DNA from: Nanobdellota archaeon
GTDB taxonomy: Archaea > Nanobdellota > Nanobdellia > Parvarchaeales > Parvarchaeaceae
NCBI GenBank assembly: GCA_021807085.1
Contig: JAKAPM010000005.1
Span: 1-58,877, forward strand
Length of the DNA: 58,877 nucleotides
Direction of reading: 5' to 3'
Shown: positions 42,242-49,329 of the stretch, piece by piece
How the letters are laid out: every line of letters begins with the position of its first letter
Numbering within the stretch: position 1 is the stretch's first letter
Notes under the pieces: model-generated
Seen by the model: the letters and a program-made list of their open reading frames with translations, nothing else
Told to the model about the DNA's origin: nothing
Database searches by the model: none
Made by a program: the position numbers and the translations under genes

Positions 42242-42774
42242 TAAGTGAATATCCTGTACTTGTCCTTGTTCTCCATCTCCTCTATTATCCTGTCCTCTAT
42301 GCTCTTTGCCACGTTGTAGGACGACCCCACCCTCTGTTCCATTTCCTGGTAGGATTCGAAAGGCCTCTTCTCGCGCTCTTCTATGACTTTCTGCACCATT
42401 TTCTTCCCTATCCCCGGTATCAGGCTTAGGGCGTGCAGCCGCACGTTGACAGGGCCTATCTTGTCGATCACTTCTATGTATTTTTTTTCGTTCTGTAGCA
42501 CGTTCTCTTTTATCTTCTCCCTCAGCAGCAGCATGCCGTTCTCGCTCAGCTTGTCTGGGCTTATCCTCTCTATTATATGGTGGACTTCTTCGCGCTTATT
42601 CTCCCCTATATACACCCTCAAACCGGCTTCGAGCGGCTTGGACTCCTTTTTCAGCGCCACAAGCAGAAGTCCGAGCGAATCCGTCAGTATTATCGCCGAC
42701 GGTCTCCTGTCCTTAGAACCAGCCAGGCCGTACGGCAGGTACTCTAGGACATACGCATATTCATCCCTTGCCAT
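42241..42774 (-). CDS. DUF655 helix-hairpin-helix RNA-binding protein
   Basis: 177 residues. The N terminus DEYAYVLEYLPYG and the middle LRVYIGENKREEVHHIIERI are DUF655 hallmarks; SLIPGIGKKMVQKVIEERE is a helix-hairpin-helix. The order eL21-rpoF-DUF655 is conserved across archaea and suggests an rRNA/tRNA-linked role. The stop codon touches tRNA-Trp. Confidence 0.93.
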   Translation of the reverse strand: MARDEYAYVLEYLPYGLAGSKDRRPSAIILTDSLGLLLVALKKESKPLEAGLRVYIGENKREEVHHIIERISPDKLSENGMLLLREKIKENVLQNEKKYIEVIDKIGPVNVRLHALSLIPGIGKKMVQKVIEEREKRPFESYQEMEQRVGSSYNVAKSIEDRIIEEMENKDKYRIFT

Positions 42775-42795
42775 AAGACAGTTAAAACCAGCCGT

Positions 42796-43119
42796 CTATA
42801 AATGCTTTTTTACAACCGCGAGGATTTTTTTCAAATCTTCCTCTTTTATGTTGGATTTCAGCGGGGACAGGATGGCCCTCAGCTGCTCTACAGAAGTCGG
42901 GATAGCATCTATCACCATTCGTACGTAATCCTCCCTTATGCCCAGCCCAAGTTCGTTTATCTCGTTGAAGGCGGCCTCGAAATCGTTCACCTTAGCATTT
43001 TTCTGCACGTGCTCCACCAGCCTCTTACCCATTTCGCTGCCTTTGTCGACGAATTTGAGGTAGCTATCCTTCAGTTCCGTCTCGCTGATTATCTTCTCGT
43101 CTATAACGTCATATTCCAT
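42796..43119 (-). CDS. rpoF: RNA polymerase subunit F (Rpb4 homologue)
   Basis: 107 residues. Forms the stalk of archaeal RNA polymerase with RpoE. The HRDC-like C-terminal part ends in IDAIPTSVEQLRAILSPLK, the family signature. Located 1 nt after eL21, in the conserved eL21-rpoF-DUF655 order. Confidence 0.92.
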   Translation of the reverse strand: MEYDVIDEKIISETELKDSYLKFVDKGSEMGKRLVEHVQKNAKVNDFEAAFNEINELGLGIREDYVRMVIDAIPTSVEQLRAILSPLKSNIKEEDLKKILAVVKKHL

Positions 43120-43120
43120 A

Positions 43121-43411
43121 TTACAGTTTCCTCATGTGCACTGCCAGCAGGTCGATCCTTTTCGCCTTGCCCCCGAAGAGCACTTCCACAGTGTAAGCTT
43201 TTCCTTTCCTCCCGAGGACGACACCGTTCGAGCCGAAAAAGCTCCTGTGCGGTATGTTCCTCTGTATCCTAGGATCCGGCTTTATCATCACGCGGTCGCC
43301 GGCGCTGAAGGACTGCAGGACCCTCTTCATGTCGGTCTTCCCCCTCTCGTTGACGCTCAGCCTTAGCTTGTTCCTCGACCTCTTGTGCATTCCGTTGCCT
43401 GTTATCGACAT
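43121..43411 (-). CDS. rpl21e: Ribosomal protein eL21 (L21e)
   Basis: Large-subunit protein. RSRNKLRLSVNERGKTDMKR, FSAGDRVMIKPDPRIQRNIPH and GSNGVVLGRKGKAYTVEV are typical. Start is ATG 43411 (MSITGNG) or 43390 (MHKRSRNK); neither can be excluded. First gene of the rpoF operon. Confidence 0.93.
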   Translation of the reverse strand: MSITGNGMHKRSRNKLRLSVNERGKTDMKRVLQSFSAGDRVMIKPDPRIQRNIPHRSFFGSNGVVLGRKGKAYTVEVLFGGKAKRIDLLAVHMRKL

Positions 43412-43628
43412 AATTCTATCTTATTCACAGTTTAGTATTTATATCTTTATTCCTCCACGTAGAACGAACAGTATCTCCTCTCTCAGAATTCTCTTTATGT
43501 AAGAATCTGTGTTGCCGGGTATTATCCCGCCCGCCAAAAGAAAACATCCCCTCGCGGTAAAAGAGGCCCAGCTTAAAAATTACGTCAGTCGAAAACTATA
43601 AAACTTTTCTCTTCTTTAAGATAGTATC
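43412..43628. other. Divergent promoter region
   Basis: AT-rich gap holding TATTTATATC near 43436-43445, a candidate TATA for the leftward eL21 operon, and AACTATAAAACTT near 43595 for the rightward hydrolase. Confidence 0.4.
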
Positions 43629-44213
43629 ATGCAGAAGAGAGTCTTCATAGTACACGGTTGGGGAGGCAGCCCCAACGGTACGTGGATACCGTGGCTCGTT
43701 AGACGGGCCGGAGGGGCTGGAATCCATGCCATGGCGCTTTTCATGCCGGATCCCGACGAACCGGATATCGATACGTGGGTATACCACCTCGGCAAGGTGG
43801 TCGAGAATCCCGACCAGGACACTTTCTTTGTGGGGCACAGCATCGGATGCCAGACTATCCTCAGGTACATGTCCACATTAGACGCAGGAGTCAGGATAGG
43901 GGGCGCCGTTCTGGTCGCGCCCTGGATACACTTGAACAACGCGGCTTTCGACGGCGAGACCGACGTATCGATAGCAGAGCCATGGCTAGAGACTCCTATC
44001 GAATGGGACAAAATAAAAATCCATACTGACAGGTTCATTACTATATTCTCCGACAACGACCCATACGTGCCGATAGCCGACTCCAAGGCTTTCGAAAAGG
44101 AACTCGGGGCCAAGACGATCATAGAGAGCAAGAAGGGGCACTTAGACGATGTGCTGGAGCTCCCCCGCGCAGTTTCATCCCTTCTCGAGATGGCCGGCAT
44201 CGGAAAAAACTGA
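43629..44213 (+). CDS. RBBP9/YdeN-family alpha/beta serine hydrolase
   Basis: 194 residues. FIVHGWGGSPNGTWIPWL opens the fold, FFVGHSIGCQTIL carries the nucleophile serine, TIFSDNDPYVP the aspartate and ESKKGHLDD the histidine, completing the triad. Family members hydrolyse small esters; physiological substrate unknown. Confidence 0.92.
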   Translation: MQKRVFIVHGWGGSPNGTWIPWLVRRAGGAGIHAMALFMPDPDEPDIDTWVYHLGKVVENPDQDTFFVGHSIGCQTILRYMSTLDAGVRIGGAVLVAPWIHLNNAAFDGETDVSIAEPWLETPIEWDKIKIHTDRFITIFSDNDPYVPIADSKAFEKELGAKTIIESKKGHLDDVLELPRAVSSLLEMAGIGKN

Positions 44214-44223
44214 TGCCGGTGTC

Positions 44224-44520
44224 CTATTTTGTCCTGCTTCTCGACGCGTTCCTCTTGTACCCTGCAAATAGGGCGTACAGCACGGCGAAAGACGAGGCAG
44301 ACGCGGCCACAGTTACGGCCGCTGCAAGGTAGACGGAGAACCCGTAGAAAGCAGCGGCGATGACAGACAGTGCGACTACGACCGTCAACTCTATGGGTAC
44401 GACGGCTATCGCCAACATCAGGCGCGAGATGTCCCTTGTCAGCGGAGAATCCAGCCTAGCAGCCGCTTTGCCGTAGCGCTTTATCCGCACCTTTCCTCGG
44501 GAATATTCGTACGTTTTCAT
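44224..44520 (-). CDS. Small two-TM membrane protein
   Basis: 98 residues. Basic N terminus (EYSRGKVRIKRYGKAAARL) then two hydrophobic segments (LMLAIAVVPIELTVVVALSV; VYLAAAVTVAASASSFAVLY) and a basic tail. No family recognised. Last host gene before the provirus. Confidence 0.65.
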   Translation of the reverse strand: MKTYEYSRGKVRIKRYGKAAARLDSPLTRDISRLMLAIAVVPIELTVVVALSVIAAAFYGFSVYLAAAVTVAASASSFAVLYALFAGYKRNASRSRTK

Positions 44521-44530
44521 GCGTCAAGAC

Positions 44531-44613
44531 TGCAGAGGGAGGGATTTGAACCCTCGAAGGCCTGAGCCATAAGGTCCTTAGCCTTACGCGTTTGACCGCT
44601 TCGCTACCCCTGC
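44531..44613 (-). tRNA. tRNA-Leu, anticodon reads AAG
   Basis: Class II tRNA with 14-nt variable arm. Acceptor GCAGGGG/CCTCTGC includes one G-T wobble; discriminator A. Anticodon arm TAAGG-CTAAGGA-CCTTA places AAG at 34-36, an odd wobble A for an archaeon. The 5' 21 bases coincide with the attachment core of the adjacent provirus. No TATA box is visible upstream of this copy. Confidence 0.88.
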
Positions 44614-44614
44614 A
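44592..44614. repeat. attL core
   Basis: TTGACCG followed by CTTCGCTACCCCTGCA, covering the D-loop to 5' end of tRNA-Leu (opposite strand). It differs from attR by C in place of T in the acceptor stem. Confidence 0.85.
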
Positions 44615-44636
44615 ACAAGAGGTAACCTAGAGGGTT

Positions 44637-44656
44637 ACTTCGCTACTTTGCCCCTA
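44637..44656 (+). repeat. Left copy of 20-bp subterminal inverted repeat
   Basis: ACTTCGCTACTTTGCCCCTA. The reverse complement recurs at 54208-54227 with one mismatch. Probable recombinase arm-binding site. Confidence 0.7.
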
Positions 44657-44703
44657 AAGGGGCGGAAACTGCAAGCCTCCGCCCAAGCAATAGGAGATAC
44701 CAA

Positions 44704-44960
44704 ATGGAAATACGTAATGTCAGAATAAAAAGCTTTCTGCGGTCTTTAGGTAATTTTGCTGTTAGAAATTTAAAATTTGCTAATTTAGACCCACACACAC
44801 ACCTAAAAAATTACCTATATTATATTCGTATTAGGTTATGTACATATATATGTATACATATATATGTAGACACATATATGTCGACATATATATGTAGACA
44901 CATATATGTCAATAAGCTGATTGAATTTTCTAAAAATCAAACTGAGGTGTGTGTGTGTCT
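44704..44960. other. Origin/control region of the element: palindromic iterons
   Basis: Five 12-bp palindromes, ACATATATATGT or ACACATATATGT, start at 44842, 44856, 44870, 44884 and 44898, exactly 14 bp apart. A 13-bp inverted repeat, CACACACACACCT (44792-44804) and AGGTGTGTGTGTG (44945-44957), flanks them. The block lies just upstream of the first element gene. It is a candidate replication origin or multi-operator promoter region. An 86-codon frame across it is a by-product of the repeats. Confidence 0.7.
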
Positions 44961-45275
44961 ATGAAAACATCTCATTTAGCCACACAATCAGCTAAAAAAG
45001 AGATTATAAAGATTTTAAATACCTATCAGGCTCGCTATGGTCTTGATCCAGCAAAATTAGTTAAAGAATTAGCACGGGATTTCGATGTAATTAAAGAGAA
45101 AAAAGTAGTGAAATGCCCTTACTGTGGACGCCAATTTTACGGTCATGAATACAACTATAAGATGCACCTATTTTCCGCACATGGCATCAACAACCTAGAT
45201 GAGTTTAACGATCCTGTCGTACCAAAAATGTCCGAGAACTCGGCAGGATCTACGGAGGTAAAACATGGAATTTAA
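44961..45275 (+). CDS. Element C2H2 zinc-finger protein
   Basis: 104 residues from ATG 44961. An N-terminal helical part (AKKEIIKILNTYQARYGLDP) is followed by a C2H2 finger: CPYCGRQFYGHEYNYKMHLF then SAHG. First gene after the iterons and so a candidate regulator or replication initiator of the element. Archaeal viruses often carry such single-finger DNA-binding proteins. Confidence 0.8.
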   Translation: MKTSHLATQSAKKEIIKILNTYQARYGLDPAKLVKELARDFDVIKEKKVVKCPYCGRQFYGHEYNYKMHLFSAHGINNLDEFNDPVVPKMSENSAGSTEVKHGI

Positions 45276-45396
45276 GATGAGTTGGGAAGAAAGCCTTAGT
45301 CTTGTTAGAATACAGGACCTAGCAGAGCGCCATCAGCTGATAATTACGGTGGACGGCGACAAGCAAAGCGTCAGTTTTAAGAGGGCAAATGTATGA
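45265..45396 (+). CDS. Element small protein, 43 residues
   Basis: ATG 45265 after TACGGAGGT, overlapping the previous stop. Product MEFKMSWEESLSLVRIQDLA then ERHQLIITVDGDKQSVSFKR. The stop overlaps the next ATG. Function unknown. Confidence 0.6.
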   Translation: MEFKMSWEESLSLVRIQDLAERHQLIITVDGDKQSVSFKRANV

Positions 45397-45668
45397 AAGG
45401 TGCACCACAAGATTTGAAATTGATTCTAGAAGATCTAGAAGATACACGGCAAAGATTGCATAATGTTGTTAAAGATCTTGAAGATGCACGCAGAGCAAAT
45501 AAACAACTTACACAAGAACTGGAATTGGAACAAAGTAAAATTACTGTTATAAAAAATCTTTGGAATATCGCAGTTTTAGTAAACCTTAACGACGACTCGG
45601 ACTTGCAAGTACTCAAAGAACCCATCAATTGGTTTCTAAATTCAACACTAAAGGAGGAGGATAAATAA
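45393..45668 (+). CDS. Element coiled-coil protein
   Basis: 91 residues, almost entirely a charged heptad-like helix (LILEDLEDTRQRLHNVVKDL, EDARRANKQLTQELELEQSK) ending in WFLNSTLKEEDK. No domain recognised. It overlaps its neighbours by start-stop fusions. Confidence 0.7.
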   Translation: MKGAPQDLKLILEDLEDTRQRLHNVVKDLEDARRANKQLTQELELEQSKITVIKNLWNIAVLVNLNDDSDLQVLKEPINWFLNSTLKEEDK

Positions 45669-45931
45669 TGGAAAAACCGATTAAGTGCCGCTGGTGCGAC
45701 CGCACATTTGACAACGAGTTTGATCTCAGCGAACACTTGGCGATGGCACATTACAGCACACGAGGAAACCTTAAAGCAACTTACTCTTGTTTCTGCGGTA
45801 AAAAACTAACTTACGCAGCCGAACAGCCGAAGATCATGCTGCATCTAATCGCACACCTCCGGCAAACATCGGATCCTGATCTCAGAAAAAGGATCCTGTT
45901 AGAAATCGACACTTTAACGAGGCAGCACTAA
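45668..45931 (+). CDS. Element zinc-finger protein
   Basis: 87 residues. A C2H2 finger (CRWCDRTFDNEFDLSEHLAM then AH) is followed by a second CFCG...H..H-like cluster (SCFCGKK, IMLHLIAH). ATG follows GGAGGATAAATA. Likely DNA or RNA binding. Confidence 0.78.
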   Translation: MEKPIKCRWCDRTFDNEFDLSEHLAMAHYSTRGNLKATYSCFCGKKLTYAAEQPKIMLHLIAHLRQTSDPDLRKRILLEIDTLTRQH

Positions 45932-46404
45932 TGGAAAATAAACTACTCTGTCTCTGTGCCGAAGATTTTGCAGCGGTTGGAGATCTCGTAGCACACCGTC
46001 AACACTGTGAAATTTGGCAGCGCTTTATGGCAAAACAAACTTTACTCTCACAACAACAAGACGCCTCACGGCAACTCGGAACTCCTGTACAGCAGAAAGT
46101 AGCAGATCAGCCATTACCAGTCTGTGAAATCTGCGGTACAAGAGCCATCGGTTGGAAAGCGGGCAGTTTGTTGTGTGATCAACACTGGAATAAGGAGGTA
46201 ACAAATATGGCAAACGAAAACGTAGTATACACCGGCAAGCCGGAGGAGAACAAAGCGGAGGAAAAATCTGTTGAGCCAGCAGCTGCTCAGCCTGTAGAAA
46301 ATCAGGCACCGCAGCCGGTGCAGGAACAGGCTTCGGAACAGCCAGCACAACCTGAGGAGGAAAAACAGGACGAGCAGCCTAGCGCTGCCGCTCCTGCGGC
46401 GTAA
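45931..46404 (+). CDS. Element zinc-binding protein with long acidic Pro/Gln/Glu tail; contains nested start
   Basis: 157 residues. LCLCAEDFAAVGDLVAHRQH and PVCEICGTRAI..SLLCDQHW form two cysteine/histidine clusters. From residue 93 the sequence is a low-complexity tail (KPEENKAEEKSVEPAAAQPV and QPVQEQASEQPAQPEEEKQD). An internal ATG at 46207 has the best ribosome site in the area (AAGGAGGTAACAAAT), so the 65-residue tail is probably also made as a separate protein. Confidence 0.75.
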   Translation: MENKLLCLCAEDFAAVGDLVAHRQHCEIWQRFMAKQTLLSQQQDASRQLGTPVQQKVADQPLPVCEICGTRAIGWKAGSLLCDQHWNKEVTNMANENVVYTGKPEENKAEEKSVEPAAAQPVENQAPQPVQEQASEQPAQPEEEKQDEQPSAAAPAA

Positions 46405-46406
46405 AC

Positions 46407-46559
46407 ATGGTATCTGATAGAAATTGGTACTGCGTCCGCTGCAAAAAACCACAAACAGTACACGACATCAAAAAATACAAGACACTGAGAAACGGCATAA
46501 TGTACACAGCGAAAGACAAGGAGGGACACAAGGTCTTTAAGATCTTTGCCAAAAAATAG
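46407..46559 (+). CDS. Element DUF5679-like small protein
   Basis: 50 residues: MVSDRNWYCVRCKKPQTVHD then IKKYKTLRNGIMYTAKDKEG and HKVFKIFAKK. It resembles DUF5679 zinc-ribbon proteins (YCVKCK...NG...) but the second CxxC is replaced by DKEG, so the ribbon is half lost. Confidence 0.55.
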   Translation: MVSDRNWYCVRCKKPQTVHDIKKYKTLRNGIMYTAKDKEGHKVFKIFAKK

Positions 46560-46563
46560 ACCT

Positions 46564-46707
46564 ATGTTCCACTGGTTGAAACGTCGATTGAAAACAGGAC
46601 TTTATCTCAGCTACTACGTAGCTGGGATCAGAGTCTACGAAGTCAAACCTGTTGAGGCTGTGCGAGATCTCGTTAAGAAAGTAACAGGTAACGAGGAGGA
46701 TAAATGA
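46564..46707 (+). CDS. Element small basic protein, 47 residues
   Basis: MFHWLKRRLKTGLYLSYYVA then GIRVYEVKPVEAVRDLVKKV. A short amphipathic or membrane-associated segment (GLYLSYYVAGI) is present. The stop overlaps the following ATG. Function unknown. Confidence 0.5.
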   Translation: MFHWLKRRLKTGLYLSYYVAGIRVYEVKPVEAVRDLVKKVTGNEEDK

Positions 46708-47324
46708 TGGAAACCTTTGTTGAAAAAGTCGATGCCGAAGATAACGGCATACAAGGAATTGCCAAAGCGCAGTTTGATCAGCTGTCCAAAAAAGAGACGC
46801 TGGACGATGCGGAAAAACAGATCTCGGTAGCAAAGATAGATCAAAAGATGGAGAAGTTGGGACTAGCCAACGCACCGACAGGACAAACTACGCTAAATGA
46901 TAAAGCCGCCGCAAACGATCAACCTATCGAAAAGCCGGAGGATCCTGAAGCTGAGATCAGCGTTTTGGGCGCGCTCGAAATACCTGAGGTTGCATATTTT
47001 GAGATCTTGCAGACTGTGGGTTACGATTTTAACAAATACGGCGACAGGGACAGTGCTGATATTGAGGAATACACATCACAGCTGCTGCGTAAGCATCATG
47101 CGGAAAAGATGGCTGCCAGTGTCGAATTGGCTGCTGTGTTAGTATGGTTGAAACCTGCAGGCAGAGTGATCATGGCACGTCTCGCAAAATCAAAGCCGAT
47201 AGCAAACCTGCGTGCTAAGATCCGGACAGCAATACAAAAGGCAACAGGTAAAGTTGAACAGAAAACACCTGAAAATCAGGAGAATTTAGGTCAAGGAGGC
47301 AATAATGGATCTTCACTTCAATAA
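46704..47324 (+). CDS. Element protein of unknown function, 206 residues
   Basis: ATG 46704 or 46707 after GAGGAGG. Acidic N-terminal half; a helical core (VAYFEILQTVGYDFNKYGDR..DIEEYTSQLLRKHHAEKM); a hydrophobic segment (ASVELAAVLVWLKPAG); a basic C-terminal region (RLAKSKPIANLRAKIRTAIQ). It immediately precedes the ATPase and overlaps it, so it may be an ATPase partner or membrane adaptor. Confidence 0.65.
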   Translation: MMETFVEKVDAEDNGIQGIAKAQFDQLSKKETLDDAEKQISVAKIDQKMEKLGLANAPTGQTTLNDKAAANDQPIEKPEDPEAEISVLGALEIPEVAYFEILQTVGYDFNKYGDRDSADIEEYTSQLLRKHHAEKMAASVELAAVLVWLKPAGRVIMARLAKSKPIANLRAKIRTAIQKATGKVEQKTPENQENLGQGGNNGSSLQ

Positions 47325-47952
47325 CGCACAGCGAATAGGTATTTTAGGCAGCACAGGATCAGGTAAAAGTATCAACTTTTACTCAATAGCCAATGAACTA
47401 TTAGGTAAAGGGATAACGATATTTTACTACAATACCAGCAAAGAGCAGAAATACAAACAATACATCAAACCGCAATACCTAAAGCGCTTTATTGTGTACA
47501 TGCCACCGGACATAAAGGCACGCAACCTGCAGCATTTTGAGTTATGGCTTGCACACATCAGGGCAACATACAAGTCCGGCAACGGCAAATACTACACTAC
47601 CGCCGTCGACGATATAGATCTTTTCTATAACAGCTACAACTACACCAAGGATCTGTCTGAGGTGCTTAAGTCTCATATCGGAGAGGGCAGAAAAATCGGC
47701 ATCGGTTTTATTTGGCTATGCAAGCAGGTGCAGTATATTCCAGCGACTCTGTTCGATAACTTAGACTGGATCATAATAGGGCGGTTTAACACCATCAAAG
47801 GACTGCAGCAGCTAAAGAACTTTGCGACAGTCGACACGATCCTGACACTAAAGGAACGAAAATTTATCTGCACTGATCTGCGTCCGGAGGGACACGGAGA
47901 GCAGGCAATTATAACAGTAAAAGGAGGGAAAATATGCGAAGAGAAGATATAG
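47305..47952 (+). CDS. A32-like/HerA-FtsK-type genome-packaging ATPase
   Basis: 215 residues with Walker A RIGILGSTGSGKSINF, Walker B YYTTAVDDIDLFYNS (two acidic residues) and the family's third motif GFIWLCKQVQYIPATLFDNL followed by a strand (DWIIIGRFN). The short single-domain size and spacing match packaging ATPases of double-jelly-roll viruses (STIV B204, PRD1 P9 type). It would pump the viral genome into preformed capsids. Starts after AGGAGG. Confidence 0.82.
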   Translation: MDLHFNNAQRIGILGSTGSGKSINFYSIANELLGKGITIFYYNTSKEQKYKQYIKPQYLKRFIVYMPPDIKARNLQHFELWLAHIRATYKSGNGKYYTTAVDDIDLFYNSYNYTKDLSEVLKSHIGEGRKIGIGFIWLCKQVQYIPATLFDNLDWIIIGRFNTIKGLQQLKNFATVDTILTLKERKFICTDLRPEGHGEQAIITVKGGKICEEKI

Positions 47953-48293
47953 GTAGAAACGAGGAAAGAAAAAAAGAGGATCCACAAAAGGCGGAAACTC
48001 AACAGCAGCCGAAACCTGAACAACAGGAAAAACCAAAGGATGTGGCGGAAAGCTTTGAACAAATGGATCAGATGGCTAAAAGTGACTCTGAGGGTAGCCC
48101 ACAGACTCAAAATACAGGATCGCAACAAACTTTGGTGCCGGTGGATCAACCATCAACCCAACGGCAGCGAAAAGGACACAGAAAGTACAGCTTTAGAAAG
48201 GACGCAGCGATCATTTGCGAGAAGTGCGGTCAGAAAATGCACACAGAGGCGCAGCTAGCGATGCACCTGAGGCGTAAGGACCATGCGAATTGA
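47934..48293 (+). CDS. Element C2H2 zinc-finger protein with charged linker
   Basis: 119 residues. The first 80 are a low-complexity Gln/Glu/Lys/Pro region (KAETQQQPKPEQQEKPKDVA). The C terminus has one finger: ICEKCGQKMHTEAQLAMHLR then RKDH. ATG 47934 follows GGAGGG and overlaps the ATPase stop. Confidence 0.75.
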   Translation: MRREDIGRNEERKKEDPQKAETQQQPKPEQQEKPKDVAESFEQMDQMAKSDSEGSPQTQNTGSQQTLVPVDQPSTQRQRKGHRKYSFRKDAAIICEKCGQKMHTEAQLAMHLRRKDHAN

Positions 48294-48429
48294 AAGGTTT
48301 TTGTTTTGGAGCGAGTGCAATACGTGCGGAGAAAAGACTCTCTGTAAGCGAGTATATCCCGAATATCCTCACGATACGAAAAAACATCACGACTACTGCT
48401 ACAAGTGCTTTAAGGTGTTCTATGGTTAG
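48283..48429 (+). CDS. Element small zinc protein, 48 residues
   Basis: MRIERFLFWSECNTCGEKTL, then CKRVYPEYPHDTKKHHDYCY and KCFKVFYG. CxxC...C...CxxC spacing suggests one zinc ribbon. It overlaps both neighbours in other frames. Confidence 0.65.
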   Translation: MRIERFLFWSECNTCGEKTLCKRVYPEYPHDTKKHHDYCYKCFKVFYG

Positions 48430-48592
48430 GGCTGTGATCGGGATCACGATCGAGTATAGGCTGCATGAAAAGGTAACGCAGAGGTTGAGCGAACAGAAAC
48501 CTAAAAAAGGTTTCTCTACGCTGATCACTGAACTGTTAGAAAAATGGCTGGTACAGGAGGGTAAAGATGGTACAAAAGCACGTCAAAAATAG
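48422..48592 (+). CDS. Element ribbon-helix-helix-like regulator
   Basis: 56 residues from ATG 48422: MVRAVIGITIEYRLHEKVTQ then RLSEQKPKKGFSTLITELLE and KWLVQEGK. The short strand plus two helices is typical of RHH repressors. It is a candidate binder of the palindromic iterons. The frame is open to 48290 but that part is antisense-like filler. Confidence 0.65.
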   Translation: MVRAVIGITIEYRLHEKVTQRLSEQKPKKGFSTLITELLEKWLVQEGKDGTKARQK

Positions 48593-48812
48593 ACTTTTAT
48601 ATTTTAAACAGAGAATAGTTACCATGACTGATGATGCTGGCAAAGCGATTCTTGCTATTTTAGGGCTGCTCTTCGTTGCAGTAGTCGGTAAAGTTGTGTG
48701 GGATGCGGCCACTAAGAACTATCGATGTCCACGTTGTAATTATCCTGTAAGTAAAAATCAAATGTCTTGTCCGAATTGTAAGCAGCCTTTGGATTGGAAA
48801 GATGTGAAATGA
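48567..48812 (+). CDS. Element membrane protein with zinc ribbon
   Basis: 81 residues. One TM helix (AILAILGLLFVAVVGKVVWD) is followed by a zinc ribbon YRCPRCNYPVSKNQMSCPNC. ATG 48567 follows GGAGGG; ATG 48624 is an internal alternative. Stop overlaps the next start. Confidence 0.7.
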   Translation: MVQKHVKNRLLYFKQRIVTMTDDAGKAILAILGLLFVAVVGKVVWDAATKNYRCPRCNYPVSKNQMSCPNCKQPLDWKDVK

Positions 48813-49114
48813 TGGAATTAGAAGCTAAACGACCCATTCCAGAAAAGAACTGGTTAATAAAGTGTGTCAGTGCTGTTATCACTTGCGTACATGCTTTAAG
48901 TGCTATACTTTTGGTAGTAAGTGCCTTTTCTGTGCTGTATTATTATATTTTAATCATGTTTGGTAACCTACCTTCTCCATTACAAATTCTACAATTAAAT
49001 TACAGTATCTATGTACTTGGTGGATCTACGGTTTTCTTATTTCTATATAGTGCAAAGATCCAAGAGCGTATCGAGACTTGGTTAGGGATTAGAGAAATTC
49101 AGAAGACAGATTAA
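48809..49114 (+). CDS. Element two-TM membrane protein
   Basis: 101 residues from ATG 48809. Two hydrophobic helices (AVITCVHALSAILLVVSAFS and IYVLGGSTVFLFLYSA) flank a short loop; basic/acidic ends. Last gene of the rightward block; meets the leftward block tail to tail. Confidence 0.65.
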   Translation: MMELEAKRPIPEKNWLIKCVSAVITCVHALSAILLVVSAFSVLYYYILIMFGNLPSPLQILQLNYSIYVLGGSTVFLFLYSAKIQERIETWLGIREIQKTD

Positions 49115-49329
49115 TTTGCTCGTAGCTCTGCTACAGGTACTCTAAGATCCTGATCTTTCCTGTGTTTGAGAAGATAATTGATGGTCCATGCAGCAGATAT
49201 AATAGTGCCGGCAAAGGGAATGCTATTTACTGCTACACCGAAGAGATCCTGCTGAGTAAGCCGATGATCTTTTAACCACTTGTTATGGGCATCGTTCACT
49301 TTAATCCAGTCTATGCCTAAAAATGTCAT
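49111..49329 (-). CDS. Element small membrane-associated protein
   Basis: 72 residues. A soluble N-terminal part (MTFLGIDWIKVNDAHNKWLK) is followed by a hydrophobic stretch (DLFGVAVNSIPFAGTIISAA) and a charged end. It is the last gene of the structural block and overlaps its upstream neighbour (ATGA). Confidence 0.6.
   Translation of the reverse strand: MTFLGIDWIKVNDAHNKWLKDHRLTQQDLFGVAVNSIPFAGTIISAAWTINYLLKHRKDQDLRVPVAELRAN

Noticed and set aside
44704-44964. 86-codon frame across the iteron region
   Set aside because: Its sequence (repeated TYI/HIY) is simply the palindromic AT repeat read through; no ribosome site or family resemblance.
48290-48421. N-terminal 44 residues of the RHH-like frame
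   Set aside because: Another frame there encodes a coherent CxxC zinc protein with a start-stop overlap; the RHH fold begins at ATG 48422.
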